64,000 nt of DNA from contig NZ_JAIQZN010000017.1 of assembly GCF_023333585.1 (NCBI RefSeq), positions 26,926-90,925 of the forward strand, in the 5' to 3' direction. The stretch is from Argonema antarcticum A004/B2 (lineage in GTDB: Bacteria; Cyanobacteriota; Cyanobacteriia; Cyanobacteriales; Aerosakkonemataceae). The notes beneath the pieces are model-generated. The model saw nothing but the letters and a program-made list of their open reading frames with translations. It was not told the DNA's origin and ran no database searches. Shown here in pieces: positions 50,374 through 60,034 of the stretch; within the stretch, counting starts at the first letter, position 1; each line of letters opens with the position of its first letter. Made by a program: the position numbers and the translations under genes.

Positions 50374-52314
50374 TTAACTCCCTGGTGGCTTTGAATACTT
50401 TTTGTAAATATTTGGATAACGTTTTTCTATCCAAGATGCTAATCCTCTGTTTGGATCGGGTATCAGTTGACGCTGAAGAGCAGAAATGAGACCTTCATCC
50501 ATGACATCATCTATCAAATCAAAGACAAAAATGTTGCAAAGCTCTCCTTGTTTAGATCGGAATTTTTTAGCACCAGCGTCAAGCCCTACATAAAAATCGA
50601 TGGTTGCCTCATTATCAACCTCACTGCCAACCCCGATCAGCAAAATCTTAATATCATCTTGGCTGTTAACTCTTTCACAGGTTTTCCCAATGACGTTAAC
50701 AAATTCGTCACGATCGTCAAGTTTGCCGTCTGTATAAATAACTAAAAAAGCACCTTTCTCATCAGTTCGATTAGCCAACCAAGTGTCTACAGCTTCTTGC
50801 AAAGTAAGCGCTATATAAGTTGCGCCACCCGGCTTATTTTCCTTGGCACGAAAGAGATCTTGTACCTGAGAAGCATCCCTCAGAGTATATACTCTTCCAG
50901 GACGTTGATTACCATTAAAGAAGTAAAGTGTTATTTCATCACAAATTTTACCGCAATCAGGATCTTCTTCATTGAGAATTTCATCAACATGACCGAGAAC
51001 AGTCTCTTGCAAATAATCCCAACGTTTCTTTCCTCCAGTTTTAGCGTCGGGGAGAATCATCGATCCACTCCGATCAATTAAAAAGAAAACATCGCGATTG
51101 TAAACTAATTGATCTGCCATAACATCTCTCTTTTGTTTGACTATTTTTTGTGTTTCTTCAACCCAGTTTAGGTTAAATATCTGTGGGTAAATAGGGTTAG
51201 AAATACCTAGAAATTCATAGGACTTAGTTACTAACCCTGATATCAGTAAATCCCTTTGGCTGCGACTGCTTTCACGAAATTTAACAGATTGAGGATTCTG
51301 TAGTAGCCTTTTGTATAACCTTAAGGCTAATAACTTATCCCCAGATTCTTTGGGATCGCCTTGACTAAACCAACTTTCAATTGCTTGAAAGTGCCGGAAT
51401 ACTATCTCTGGTCTTGTTTGGGCTAGTATAACTTTAGTTGTAACCAATCCCTCGATTTGATTATTAACAGAATTTTCTCCTTCTTTGATTTTAATACTTT
51501 TCGCCACCAAATCACATAAAATTTGTGTTAAGAAAGGTTGCCCCCCTGTCCACCAAAGAATTTCCCTCAGAACCCCGGCTGGATTCTGGCTAACCTTACT
51601 TAGCCCCGCCAGTAACGGTTGACAATCTCCCTGTAGCGGAGAAAGCTCGATCATCTTAGCTGTATTGAATACATAATCAGTATCAAACAACAAGTCAGAA
51701 GGCGCAGCAATTCCCAAAACCAGAAAAGCTAACCTTTGTAAACATTCTTCCTCTGATTCGGATAAAATCTTAATTACACCCATCAAGCTAGATTGCAGAT
51801 TCCAGTCCATCAAAATTTCAATATCATCTAAAAATACGATAATTTTTGCAGGCTTGATTTTCTGCAAAATATACTTAATAAATTCTATAAATCGGCTTCC
51901 CGAAGTCAACTCTTGAGACTTCTGCCAAAATACCTCTAGCTGGGGATAGAGACTTTCACCTAAAATTGTAAATCCTTGACAAATTTTTTGTAGAATTCCG
52001 AAATATAGAATGTCATCAGATAAGGGTGGATCTAATATTTTTAGACCAAGTTGAGTACAAATATATCCTTCAAAACGTAATCTGCTTGCTGTTTTAATCA
52101 TCAAGCTAGATTTACCCATTTGAGGGCTTGACAAAATATAGTAAGTACAAAAATTAGGCTCCGTAGTTCGCAGAAATTGATAAAGTTGATCGTCGGCCTT
52201 TCTATGAACATAGATAGGGGAATCAATGGGTAAAGGTTCACCCTTAATTCCTGAATAGTAGTAGCTTTCAAATTGCTTCAAAAAGTTATAGAAGCTATTA
52301 ATAAACTGTGACAT
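50374..52314 (-). CDS. AAA module plus vWA protein (last gene of five-gene NTPase operon)
   Basis: The 646-residue protein has an N-terminal AAA_35-like ATPase (residues 28-400): lead-in PIYVHRKADD, Walker A SSPQMGKSSLM, Walker B KIIVFLDDIEIL and WTGGQPFLTQILC. A C-terminal von Willebrand A domain (about 415-610) has the complete MIDAS metal site: DRSGSM, Thr in GGATYIALT and Asp in IYTDGKLDD. It is the fifth gene of a tightly spaced operon (3-bp gap to the previous gene). vWA domains with MIDAS usually bind a protein ligand; with an ATPase they suggest a switchable recruiter. No nuclease or protease motif is visible in it. Confidence 0.85.
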   Translation of the reverse strand: MSQFINSFYNFLKQFESYYYSGIKGEPLPIDSPIYVHRKADDQLYQFLRTTEPNFCTYYILSSPQMGKSSLMIKTASRLRFEGYICTQLGLKILDPPLSDDILYFGILQKICQGFTILGESLYPQLEVFWQKSQELTSGSRFIEFIKYILQKIKPAKIIVFLDDIEILMDWNLQSSLMGVIKILSESEEECLQRLAFLVLGIAAPSDLLFDTDYVFNTAKMIELSPLQGDCQPLLAGLSKVSQNPAGVLREILWWTGGQPFLTQILCDLVAKSIKIKEGENSVNNQIEGLVTTKVILAQTRPEIVFRHFQAIESWFSQGDPKESGDKLLALRLYKRLLQNPQSVKFRESSRSQRDLLISGLVTKSYEFLGISNPIYPQIFNLNWVEETQKIVKQKRDVMADQLVYNRDVFFLIDRSGSMILPDAKTGGKKRWDYLQETVLGHVDEILNEEDPDCGKICDEITLYFFNGNQRPGRVYTLRDASQVQDLFRAKENKPGGATYIALTLQEAVDTWLANRTDEKGAFLVIYTDGKLDDRDEFVNVIGKTCERVNSQDDIKILLIGVGSEVDNEATIDFYVGLDAGAKKFRSKQGELCNIFVFDLIDDVMDEGLISALQRQLIPDPNRGLASWIEKRYPNIYKKYSKPPGS

Positions 52315-52317
52315 ATA

Positions 52318-53244
52318 TTAAAGCCATAATACCCAAAAAAAAACTATTAATAGAAAAGGCGAAATTCCACTACTTAATAATACCCTCAGAATATGTTGAC
52401 TTCGATCTTCATTATTAAAATTTGAAAATGTTGCCTTGTCAGACTTAGAAATAACTTTCCACCCATCTGCATTCACTAGGCGGGATAAACCCCGCCAGAC
52501 TTGCGCTTCTATCAGAGTATCTTCTGTCTGAATATCTGTAACAACAACTAATGGTGATTCTCTTGGGGGTAGGCGATACTTTTTAAGATCGTTAACCAAT
52601 TCTGCCTTCAATTCAGGCGAGACATATCCAAGTTTCACGTTATTGGCATCGGGTGGTTCATCCATAAGCAATTCTTGAATTTTACCTGATTCAGCTAATT
52701 GAAGAACAGCTTGATAATCAACTTCAAACCCTTCTTCACCACCAAAAATTACTGCTTGGTTAATTTCTCTGGTTAAGGATTTTAGATTATCTTCCTCTAA
52801 TGCCATAATCGCCAACCACCGCAATAATTTTTCATTATCATCAGATGCTTCACAAATCCAAGCCATAGATATACGAATTTGACGATCGATAAAATCTCTG
52901 CGATCGCTTGGTTCTATGGCGGTAATTAACAAAATTAATTCCCTATTTTCAGAATTATAAAAAGCCTTTAAATCTTGACTAAGTAAATCCTTAAAAGCTT
53001 TAAAGCCTTCTCGATTTACCCCTTTTTCTCGAATTGATTGTATGGATTCCGCTAAATAGCTATCAGCTAACCAAGAACCATTCCTTGCCAGTACCACAGA
53101 AGCAGCATCAATCTCAATTAATTCAGCCGTCTTCCTCAAGATATAAGGCAGTTCTTCTGGTCGTTTTTGTTCAGTTTCAGTTACTTCAATCCAGCGGTAA
53201 TCGTAATCCTGAGAAAAGCCACGACTATCAACATAAATTTTCAC
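52318..53244 (-). CDS. Tail-anchored protein of the NTPase operon
   Basis: The 308-residue protein starts at a GTG (MKIYVDSRGFSQDYDYRWIE). Residues 1-265 are soluble, of mixed alpha/beta composition with no named domain. Residues about 285-308 (LSSGISPFLLIVFFWVLWL) form a single C-terminal membrane helix, so the bulk faces the cytoplasm. A segment LVVVTDIQTEDTLIEAQVWR resembles a nucleotide- or peptide-binding edge strand but has no catalytic residues. It may tether the complex to the membrane. It is separated by 3 bp from both neighbours. Confidence 0.75.
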   Translation of the reverse strand: MKIYVDSRGFSQDYDYRWIEVTETEQKRPEELPYILRKTAELIEIDAASVVLARNGSWLADSYLAESIQSIREKGVNREGFKAFKDLLSQDLKAFYNSENRELILLITAIEPSDRRDFIDRQIRISMAWICEASDDNEKLLRWLAIMALEEDNLKSLTREINQAVIFGGEEGFEVDYQAVLQLAESGKIQELLMDEPPDANNVKLGYVSPELKAELVNDLKKYRLPPRESPLVVVTDIQTEDTLIEAQVWRGLSRLVNADGWKVISKSDKATFSNFNNEDRSQHILRVLLSSGISPFLLIVFFWVLWL

Positions 53245-53247
53245 AGC

Positions 53248-54267
53248 TTACTCACTCCTAATGTCTAATAAATGATTTCCTTCTTGAATTACCGCAAATC
53301 CTCCATCAGTCTTTCGACCTTCAGAAAACTCAATGATAGCATCCTTAAGAGGCTTATCTAAACCTGTCCAACTGGCAAACAACTCCACCGCAAAATTTCG
53401 GTTATCCAAATGAAGTTTCACTAAAAATTCCAACAGATATCGCAAGGGCTGGTCGGTATCCTTTGGCTTATATTCTGCATCAGCAGTCGGGAACTTCTTA
53501 AATCCAAAAACGGGGCGAAAATCTGTAGTAGGTTCTACCATCCTGCTGCACTCTACACAACCCAATGTCTGAACTGGAGTCACAGCAACTGCAACTTGTG
53601 AGGCTAAAAAGGGCGATTCAAAGAAGTTAAGCAATGCTGCGTATTCCTTTTTGATAGAGTTCAGAAGTTGGTTTGCACTTTTCTCTCCTTTTCGCATCTC
53701 CATCTCACATTTAACGGGTGCTAAAATCACGAGTCGTGGTTTCTGGAGATTTTTGTAAGCCTCCTTAAACATCTGGGTAATTTGATTGGGCTTATTGACA
53801 TATTCGTTATACTTTCCATTACGCATAACCAATGCGGGAGTGTCGATTGCCACAATCACTACGGCTGCATCATTAAGTAGTTTCTGAACAAATTCTCGCT
53901 CTTTATCTGTTGCCTTTTCAGAAATGTAGCCCCCTGGATAGTCGTAAAAATGCAACTTCATAAAAGGGTCTTTCCCCCTCCGACTGAAATTGAACTCGAA
54001 AGAGCGGATGGAGTTGGGGTCAGTGGCTGATGTTCCCTGAATTCCCTCCCCAGGTCGCACCGTAAAATCTCCTTGTTTGCCACGAGCAAGCATACTTTTC
54101 AACTCAGTCAAACGCTTATTGAGAGTATCTGCACTCGTCCCTTGAGGAATGAGTTGCAGATTTCCCAGGCTACCAACTGTCTGGAACTGTTCATACATAG
54201 AAGCTAAGAGACTGGTCTTGCCAACCCCAGTGGAACCAAGCAGGATAATTTTAATTTCTTCGGGCAT
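53248..54267 (-). CDS. TRAFAC-type GTPase of the NTPase operon
   Basis: The 339-residue protein has a G domain with P-loop ILLGSTGVGKTSLLASMY (residue 8), a G3-like HFYDYPGGYIS and a strand VVIVAIDTPALV. A G4-like region, RLVILAPVKCEM, replaces the usual (N/T)KxD. A Cys pair CVECSRMV sits near residue 240. The arrangement recalls double-GTPase proteins described in bacterial NTP-dependent conflict systems. It is cytosolic and probably acts with the dynamin-like GTPase encoded directly upstream. Confidence 0.82.
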   Translation of the reverse strand: MPEEIKIILLGSTGVGKTSLLASMYEQFQTVGSLGNLQLIPQGTSADTLNKRLTELKSMLARGKQGDFTVRPGEGIQGTSATDPNSIRSFEFNFSRRGKDPFMKLHFYDYPGGYISEKATDKEREFVQKLLNDAAVVIVAIDTPALVMRNGKYNEYVNKPNQITQMFKEAYKNLQKPRLVILAPVKCEMEMRKGEKSANQLLNSIKKEYAALLNFFESPFLASQVAVAVTPVQTLGCVECSRMVEPTTDFRPVFGFKKFPTADAEYKPKDTDQPLRYLLEFLVKLHLDNRNFAVELFASWTGLDKPLKDAIIEFSEGRKTDGGFAVIQEGNHLLDIRSE

Positions 54268-54296
54268 TATGAAAAACTCCTTGACTGGTTGAAAAT

Positions 54297-57200
54297 TTAA
54301 TTAAGAAATAGCATCGAGTGGGGTTGATTGGCTGTCTCTGCCCGTACTACTAATTGTTGCCACTCCCGTCGCACATCAGATCCTTCACCTACAGGCTCGA
54401 ATTCAGAAGGCCACACTTGCGATCGCACTTCAAAAAGAAAGATTCGCCAATCAGTTTCAGCCTCTTCAGCCCGAATTACCTGATCGATGAACTCTTCGAC
54501 AGCCGCAAAAGCAGCTTGGCTGGGTTCGGCATACATTGATTCTAAGGCTTCTTGACACTTGTAAAGAGTAGTTTTCTGCACTTCATCAAGACATTCTAGG
54601 ATTTCTTGAGGTGTTGGACTTTGAGAGGGGCGCAGAGAAGTTTTATCGGGTGTCAAGTCATCTAAATGCTGGCGAATCCGGTAATGGAAATTGACTTCAT
54701 AAGCCATTTTGAAGTCCCAGAGTTTTTTGAAGGCTGTTTTCAGATGGTTTTGTTCGTCGGGTACGATATCTGCGAGGACTTTGAGAAATTCAGGACTTCG
54801 TACAGTCGTCAAACCTCCCAAACGTCCCACATTTACTAGCGTATCCGCTACCCGATCTTTTGCATAATCTACCGCTTGTTTTAGCCCCGTGTCCATTGAG
54901 CCGAAGTGCCTAGTCAGTGTGGTTCTGAGTCGATGGAGAAACCCATCGTAGGTAATATTCCAAGAGCCTGTGGAGCCGTGTCGCTCTTCGATCTCTTCAA
55001 GTGATGGAATTCCCGTATCCTCTCGGCAAGCTTGGATAGCTGCCTCTACTTTCGGCTTAAAAAAGTTTACGTCTTCAGCATCCCGCTGTTGATTAAATTC
55101 ATCTAGCAGTTTCACCAGAGCAACTTTTAAACTGGTGTTTAGCTTTTTGAAGAGGGGTTCAAATACTCCCATCTCATTTTGAGATCGAGACGCTTTTACT
55201 AAAGCTTGACGTGCTTTTTCTAGTTCTGCACTCACCGCACTTTGAAGTTGGATTAGCCGTTCTTGACAGGCAGAGGCATATTGCTGATCCAATCCATTGA
55301 TTTTAGCAGCTAAGTAGTTCAAAACTAGATCCAAAACGAGGGTGTTTGCTTCGTTAACATCGGCACAGTTAGCATTCAGACACTCAACCACCTCAATGCG
55401 TTTTTTATGAATTTCACTGGCTAAGTCTTGGCAATTATGAGAATTGTCACCATTTTTCGATCCAGCCTCGGTTCTATTAAGAATCATAAAAGACCATAAG
55501 TTGAGCGGCAAATCAACTAAAGCAGTACGAGCGCTATCATACAATCGCACATCAACATCAGCCCAGTAATCCCCAGATGGCTTAGGCATTCGGACAAATA
55601 GCACAGCATCAATGTCTTGACCTAGTGTTTTGATCAGCCGCTCTTCATCTCCAATCCCAGTATCACCTAAACCGGGCATATCTACTAAAGCAATCTGACC
55701 TACGTCTGAATTGGGAAAACTACAAATGATTTTGACTTCTTTAACTGCTAAATAGTTAAAAAATACGCGCTGACCATTGGCATCATCTTGAGCTACATAT
55801 TCCCGAATTTGCTCCTTGGAAATACGACGAGGGGGTGAATTGAGCAGATTACCATATCTATTATAATTAGCATGATATCTGGTCAAATGTTCGTACATAG
55901 CGCCTGGTTCAGCGTAGCCGGGTAGGTCGCTAGGCATGGGAGGTAAGGGTTTGGTGGTAAATTCTGCCAGTGTGGTTGGTTTGACACCTAAGCGTAGTTT
56001 TTCGTAGTAAGGACAGATAACATCTTTTAGAAATGATTGTTCGGAATAAAACAATACTTCGCCGTGAGTTTCGACGCTAGGATTGTGGCGAATAATGCTG
56101 CGAACGCCTGTACAATGCTGGCGATCGCCATCGGGAATTTCCGCCGCTGTAAGACCAGTGAGGCTTTGCAAGAGGCGGCTTTTGCCTTGCCTTGCACGCC
56201 CAACAACCCCAATATTCAGTGTGTCACGGGAGAATCTAATTCTAAGTTTTGCTAGGGCATCTAATTCAGTGTTAATGTTAAGCTGAATTCTTAGAAAATC
56301 AACATCCAACAATCGTCCTTTGATGCTGATATCATCCACCCTTGTTAGTAATTGACTGCGGTGAGACTCAAGTTCCCGAAGTGCTGAGTCAAGCTCCCTC
56401 AAATTTGCTTCTACACCTTCGATTTTCTGTACAAGTGGGCGACGCTTCTCAATAATACTGGTAATTTTTTGCGCTCTATGTTGCATAAAAGAATCTCTCC
56501 TAACAGGATTTGAATTGGATACAGGAATATTAACTAAAAGCTGCGGCTCAGGAGCCATTGTCTGCCACAGTTCGCTTTTCATTCTTTCAACTTCAGCTAC
56601 TCCTTCTGTTGAAGCTGAAACAGCTTTGAGCAAACGAGTTATGCTGTCGAGTGCTCGGTAAGTATCGTCGGTAGTGAATACTTCCTGGTGAGCCTCTCTA
56701 TTACGCCAGTTCATTAGTTCGATGATTAAGTTACGATTCTCTCGCTCAAGAATTTGGCTGAAAACATCCCTCCAATTTTTTTCAATGATGTTGAGTAATG
56801 CTTGAATATCAAAATTAGGAGAAGCCTCATTCCTTGGTCTAGGTCGCAACTGTAGAATCTTCTCAACTTCTGGGCGCTGTAGCCAATTACTCCCACAGTG
56901 TTCTGTCATCTCCTTTTCAACGAAAGGCAACAACTCCTCTCGAAGTAATCTGAGTCCTTTGTCTACCAGTTCACTATTAGTCATCACTACCTCATCCTTT
57001 GACCCTAGTTGTTTTTTGACACATTTAAGCCAATTATCATTAAAAACCTTTTCATAAATTTTATTAGCAATTTTTAAGTATTTACCTCCTTCTGTCACCT
57101 CTTTAGCTACTAAACCTGAAATCAACAAGTCCCAATGGCTATTCTCTCTATGATCCCATAGAATAAAACCTTGTGCCAAAATTAGCTCATAATAATTTAA

Positions 57201-58208
57201 CGCGGCCAGCTTGTCTGGTTTCTGATTCTCCTCAATTCTGATTAAATAATTTTCAATCTCTTGCAAATGTGATTGTCTATCCTGTTCCCTCCAGTTATTA
57301 ATGATTTTATCTTGTACTATACCATTGATATAACCTTCCCGACTTACTGGCCGATCTATTTTACATTGCTGAGCTGCCAAATGGCAAATAATCTGTGTCA
57401 AGAAAGGTTGTCCCCCCGTCCAGCCCAGAATAATTTCGAGAATTTTATTAGTCTCGCTTGTGATTTCTTCAAGTCCTTTATGCAGTGGTTGGCAGTCCCC
57501 CGTCAGGTTTCCTATTTCAATCTGCGTCCCCACATTCAAAGCGACCCCTTTATCGCTCAAAAATTCAGAAGGCTTGGCGACTCCCAGAAGCACAAAATTT
57601 AATCTTTGGAAATAGTGATTTTGGATATTATCAGAGATAGCTCTGATATAGCCTATAAAACTATCCTGTAGACCCCACTTAATTAGGCTTTGGATTTCAT
57701 CTAAAAAAACAATTAATTGAATACCCTCTAATTTGGTTAAAATTTCGTCGATTAAAAAATTTGTAAATCGTTTTGCTGCTGGCATATCTCGCTTGGTATC
57801 CCAAGCTTCATCTATTTTTATGGTTAGCCCTTTTAATGTCAAGTAAGGCTTTGCACTGATAGATTCTATTGGCAGATAGTGTTCGACCCTTTCATCTATT
57901 TGTTTACAAATTTCCTCTAAAAGGCTGTACCAGAGCGATTCTTCTGATGTTAATCCACCTAGACCTTGTAAATTAACTATCACACATAGCGAACCTTCAT
58001 TACTAAGGCGTTGAGCTGTCCGTGCCATCAGGCTAGACTTACCCATTTGGCGGGGGGCAAGAATAAAAGAAACTCGATTAGTTTCATGGGAAGATTTTGC
58101 AAAGTGATATACATCTTCATCTGCTTTTCTCTCCACATAAGTTTCTGCTGTCAAAGGCAAAGTGCCTCCTTCAGTTTGGTAAAAATCTTTCAACTTTTGA
58201 TTAGCCAT
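54297..58208 (-). CDS. AAA/STAND + HEPN-like + dynamin-like GTPase fusion, 1303 aa
   Basis: This very large protein joins three modules. Residues 1-395 are an AAA_35-like ATPase (lead-in TYVERKADED, Walker A APRQMGKSSLM, Walker B LIVFLDEIQSL, GWTGGQPFLTQIIC). Residues about 415-545 resemble the Swt1-type HEPN domain, with the R-N-x3-A-H motif in NWRNREAHQEVFTTDDTYRA. After a coiled coil (about 580-660) comes a dynamin-like GTPase: P-loop VVGRARQGKSRLLQSL, G3 LVDMPGLGDTG, degenerate G4 LNRTEAG, and a long helical C-terminal bundle. A nucleotide-driven, membrane- or filament-forming machine with possible RNase activity is inferred. No close functional precedent is known to me. Confidence 0.8.
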   Translation of the reverse strand: MANQKLKDFYQTEGGTLPLTAETYVERKADEDVYHFAKSSHETNRVSFILAPRQMGKSSLMARTAQRLSNEGSLCVIVNLQGLGGLTSEESLWYSLLEEICKQIDERVEHYLPIESISAKPYLTLKGLTIKIDEAWDTKRDMPAAKRFTNFLIDEILTKLEGIQLIVFLDEIQSLIKWGLQDSFIGYIRAISDNIQNHYFQRLNFVLLGVAKPSEFLSDKGVALNVGTQIEIGNLTGDCQPLHKGLEEITSETNKILEIILGWTGGQPFLTQIICHLAAQQCKIDRPVSREGYINGIVQDKIINNWREQDRQSHLQEIENYLIRIEENQKPDKLAALNYYELILAQGFILWDHRENSHWDLLISGLVAKEVTEGGKYLKIANKIYEKVFNDNWLKCVKKQLGSKDEVVMTNSELVDKGLRLLREELLPFVEKEMTEHCGSNWLQRPEVEKILQLRPRPRNEASPNFDIQALLNIIEKNWRDVFSQILERENRNLIIELMNWRNREAHQEVFTTDDTYRALDSITRLLKAVSASTEGVAEVERMKSELWQTMAPEPQLLVNIPVSNSNPVRRDSFMQHRAQKITSIIEKRRPLVQKIEGVEANLRELDSALRELESHRSQLLTRVDDISIKGRLLDVDFLRIQLNINTELDALAKLRIRFSRDTLNIGVVGRARQGKSRLLQSLTGLTAAEIPDGDRQHCTGVRSIIRHNPSVETHGEVLFYSEQSFLKDVICPYYEKLRLGVKPTTLAEFTTKPLPPMPSDLPGYAEPGAMYEHLTRYHANYNRYGNLLNSPPRRISKEQIREYVAQDDANGQRVFFNYLAVKEVKIICSFPNSDVGQIALVDMPGLGDTGIGDEERLIKTLGQDIDAVLFVRMPKPSGDYWADVDVRLYDSARTALVDLPLNLWSFMILNRTEAGSKNGDNSHNCQDLASEIHKKRIEVVECLNANCADVNEANTLVLDLVLNYLAAKINGLDQQYASACQERLIQLQSAVSAELEKARQALVKASRSQNEMGVFEPLFKKLNTSLKVALVKLLDEFNQQRDAEDVNFFKPKVEAAIQACREDTGIPSLEEIEERHGSTGSWNITYDGFLHRLRTTLTRHFGSMDTGLKQAVDYAKDRVADTLVNVGRLGGLTTVRSPEFLKVLADIVPDEQNHLKTAFKKLWDFKMAYEVNFHYRIRQHLDDLTPDKTSLRPSQSPTPQEILECLDEVQKTTLYKCQEALESMYAEPSQAAFAAVEEFIDQVIRAEEAETDWRIFLFEVRSQVWPSEFEPVGEGSDVRREWQQLVVRAETANQPHSMLFLN

Positions 58209-58246
58209 AACATAAAAGATAAGTCTTGATTTTTGAACAAGAATCG

Positions 58247-59581
58247 TTATAGATTCGCTTGAAAATACCTTTGATATAATTCACACCTGGCTTTAATCCC
58301 AGTATGGTCTAACCGGATCAATCCTACTTTTTCTAGCTGAAATTTTGAAAATTCATCGTTACATTCTTCTCCTTTTAATATTTTCTTAAAGCAAATATTA
58401 AGTTGTTCATCTTTTTGAAGTAACTCTAAATACTTAAGCAAATAATCACCAAAGGGGCTATTTACTTGAGTTGATTGTTGCTCTAATTCAACAAAACTCA
58501 TATTAGTTTTGCAAAATTTATAAAGTGCTCTATTGATTAAAGTTGGATGACCACCAATGAGTTTCATTAAAGAATTAACTTCATCTAAACTCCAAGTTAA
58601 ACCATATAGCTTAGACAGTTCTAGGATAGAAGCTGGTGTAAATTCTTGTAACTCAACAGCAGTGCCTACGTTGTCCATAGGTGAACCTTTGAACTTATGA
58701 TCTGGATAGGGATCTGTTGAGTAAGCAATCACAATACTAGGCCAGACAATAGGCGCTTTAGTCACAACTTTTTTTAGCTTTGTTTCATTCCATGTCCTCA
58801 AAACTAAAAGAAAATCCGTCTGAATAGCTTTGCCTAAAACTCGGTCAATTCCATCTATAAAAAGTGTTTTATGTTGTTTTATTTTTTTGAAAACAACCTC
58901 CTCTAGATAGTATTCGCAATTTTTACTTGATGTTCTCTCCTTCTTCCAAAAATTCTGAAGAGGGGGAGGATTCAGCCCTGGTATAGCATTCTTAAATGAT
59001 TGAGTGATTTCCTCGGTTAACGTATAAAAAAGTTTATCTAAATCTGTGAAGCAATCCGCATCAAATCCACTACTTCCCAAGTCTACATACCCAATTATAT
59101 GTTTTTGCTGTATTTCTAAAAAGTCACGGAGTCGAATCATTAATGACGACTTACCCATCCCTTTGGCTGCTTTTATCCTAATAAAAGGAAGAGAATCGTG
59201 TGGGTTGTTTCCTGTTTCTAAAACTTCTTGGCAAATATCATCGGCATTCCTTTTTACATACAGGGGGCAATCAAGGGGAACAATGCCTGTGACTAGAGGG
59301 CCTTTATATATATAGGATTTCAAAAAAATTGTACTAGCAACAGGACCTCTGCCATTCTTTTTTATGTCAATCATTCCCGTCTTTTGAAAGGCTTTCAAAC
59401 GGCGACCTGCGGTGGCAGGAGCAATAAAAGGTGAGTCTTTACTTCTCTCAGTCAAAAGTTGAGCAAAAGATTCCTCACTAATAGAAGCGCTGCCACCTTG
59501 ATATAGCAAAAAAGAAGCTAAAATATCAAAGTCTTTTTTTTCTTTTTCTGTTAACTTTTGAATTGCCTCGTTGTTATCCAT
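58247..59581 (-). CDS. Winged-helix plus AAA ATPase, first gene of the NTPase operon
   Basis: The 444-residue protein starts with a helix-turn-helix or winged-helix region (residues 10-90: DFDILASFLLYQGGSASISE ... RRLKAFQKTGMIDIKKNG). An AAA_35-like ATPase follows at about 100-390: lead-in PLYVKRNADD, Walker A AKGMGKSSLM, Walker B TLFIDGIDRVL, and GGHPTLINRALY in place of GGQPFLTQ. It is the third protein in the operon with the same ATPase type. The N-terminal domain could bind DNA and couple operon expression to ATPase state, or bind the partners. A 453-bp upstream region should contain the promoter. Confidence 0.83.
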   Translation of the reverse strand: MDNNEAIQKLTEKEKKDFDILASFLLYQGGSASISEESFAQLLTERSKDSPFIAPATAGRRLKAFQKTGMIDIKKNGRGPVASTIFLKSYIYKGPLVTGIVPLDCPLYVKRNADDICQEVLETGNNPHDSLPFIRIKAAKGMGKSSLMIRLRDFLEIQQKHIIGYVDLGSSGFDADCFTDLDKLFYTLTEEITQSFKNAIPGLNPPPLQNFWKKERTSSKNCEYYLEEVVFKKIKQHKTLFIDGIDRVLGKAIQTDFLLVLRTWNETKLKKVVTKAPIVWPSIVIAYSTDPYPDHKFKGSPMDNVGTAVELQEFTPASILELSKLYGLTWSLDEVNSLMKLIGGHPTLINRALYKFCKTNMSFVELEQQSTQVNSPFGDYLLKYLELLQKDEQLNICFKKILKGEECNDEFSKFQLEKVGLIRLDHTGIKARCELYQRYFQANL

Positions 59582-59860
59582 AAATTATTACTTTTCTCCA
59601 AATGAAAGCTAAGTCTAAAGGATAGCTGAGTCTTGGTAGGTTGTCTGGAATCCACCAGTGGCTAGGGGGTTCTGACATCGGTGACTTTAATGCTGGCATA
59701 AGCAGCCTTTAGAAATATGACATCAGTATAGAAAACCCGATGGCTTTTTGCATAGACTCTTAAAACCTCTACTTTTCACCTTTGTACCTCATTAATACCT
59801 CAATTCAAAACTGAGCGGAGCATCTCATCCCTCTTTTGTTACTTCGAGGAGTGTAAAATC

Positions 59861-59895
59861 AGCCACAAAATACGGGTCTTCCGTACTTTGTGGCT
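59861..59895. repeat. Palindrome related to family A element ends
   Basis: AGCCACAAAATACGG and CCGTACTTTGTGGCT pair with one mismatch around GTCTT. The right half with GGTCTTCCGTACTTTGTGGC matches the type of terminus seen in the family A elements (GGCTCTTCCGTACTTAGTGTGC). It may be a remnant or a solo hairpin of an ISL3-type end. Confidence 0.55.
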
Positions 59896-59990
59896 TTACT
59901 TCGATTGGGACTTAGTTCATTTGTACTATTCCATCCCCTTTTTATTGATGTGTGACAGTTGAGGGTGCGGAATGTGGGTTAGATGTGAAT

Positions 59991-60029
59991 AAAAAAGAGG
60001 TAAAAAACATTTTTTTACCTCTTTTTTTT
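59991..60029 (-). terminator. A/T-rich bidirectional terminator of mnmA
   Basis: The stem AAAAGAGGTAAAAAA / TTTTTTACCTCTTTT with a 2-nt loop lies 5 bp behind the mnmA stop codon. Runs of A and T on both sides fit termination in either direction. Confidence 0.8.
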
Positions 60030-60034
60030 GATTT

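Larger units (their letters stand above)
59582..60034. other. Intergenic region between NTPase operon and mnmA
   Basis: No gene is supported. It contains the AGCCACAAA/TTTGTGGCT palindrome at 59861-59895 and the terminator at 59991-60029, and must hold the promoter of the five-gene operon on the minus strand. Confidence 0.6.

Noticed and set aside
52318..53244. Reading the 308-aa operon protein as a nucleotide-binding sensor such as a CARF or TIR domain.
   Set aside because: No conserved glycine loop or catalytic residue of those families could be identified.
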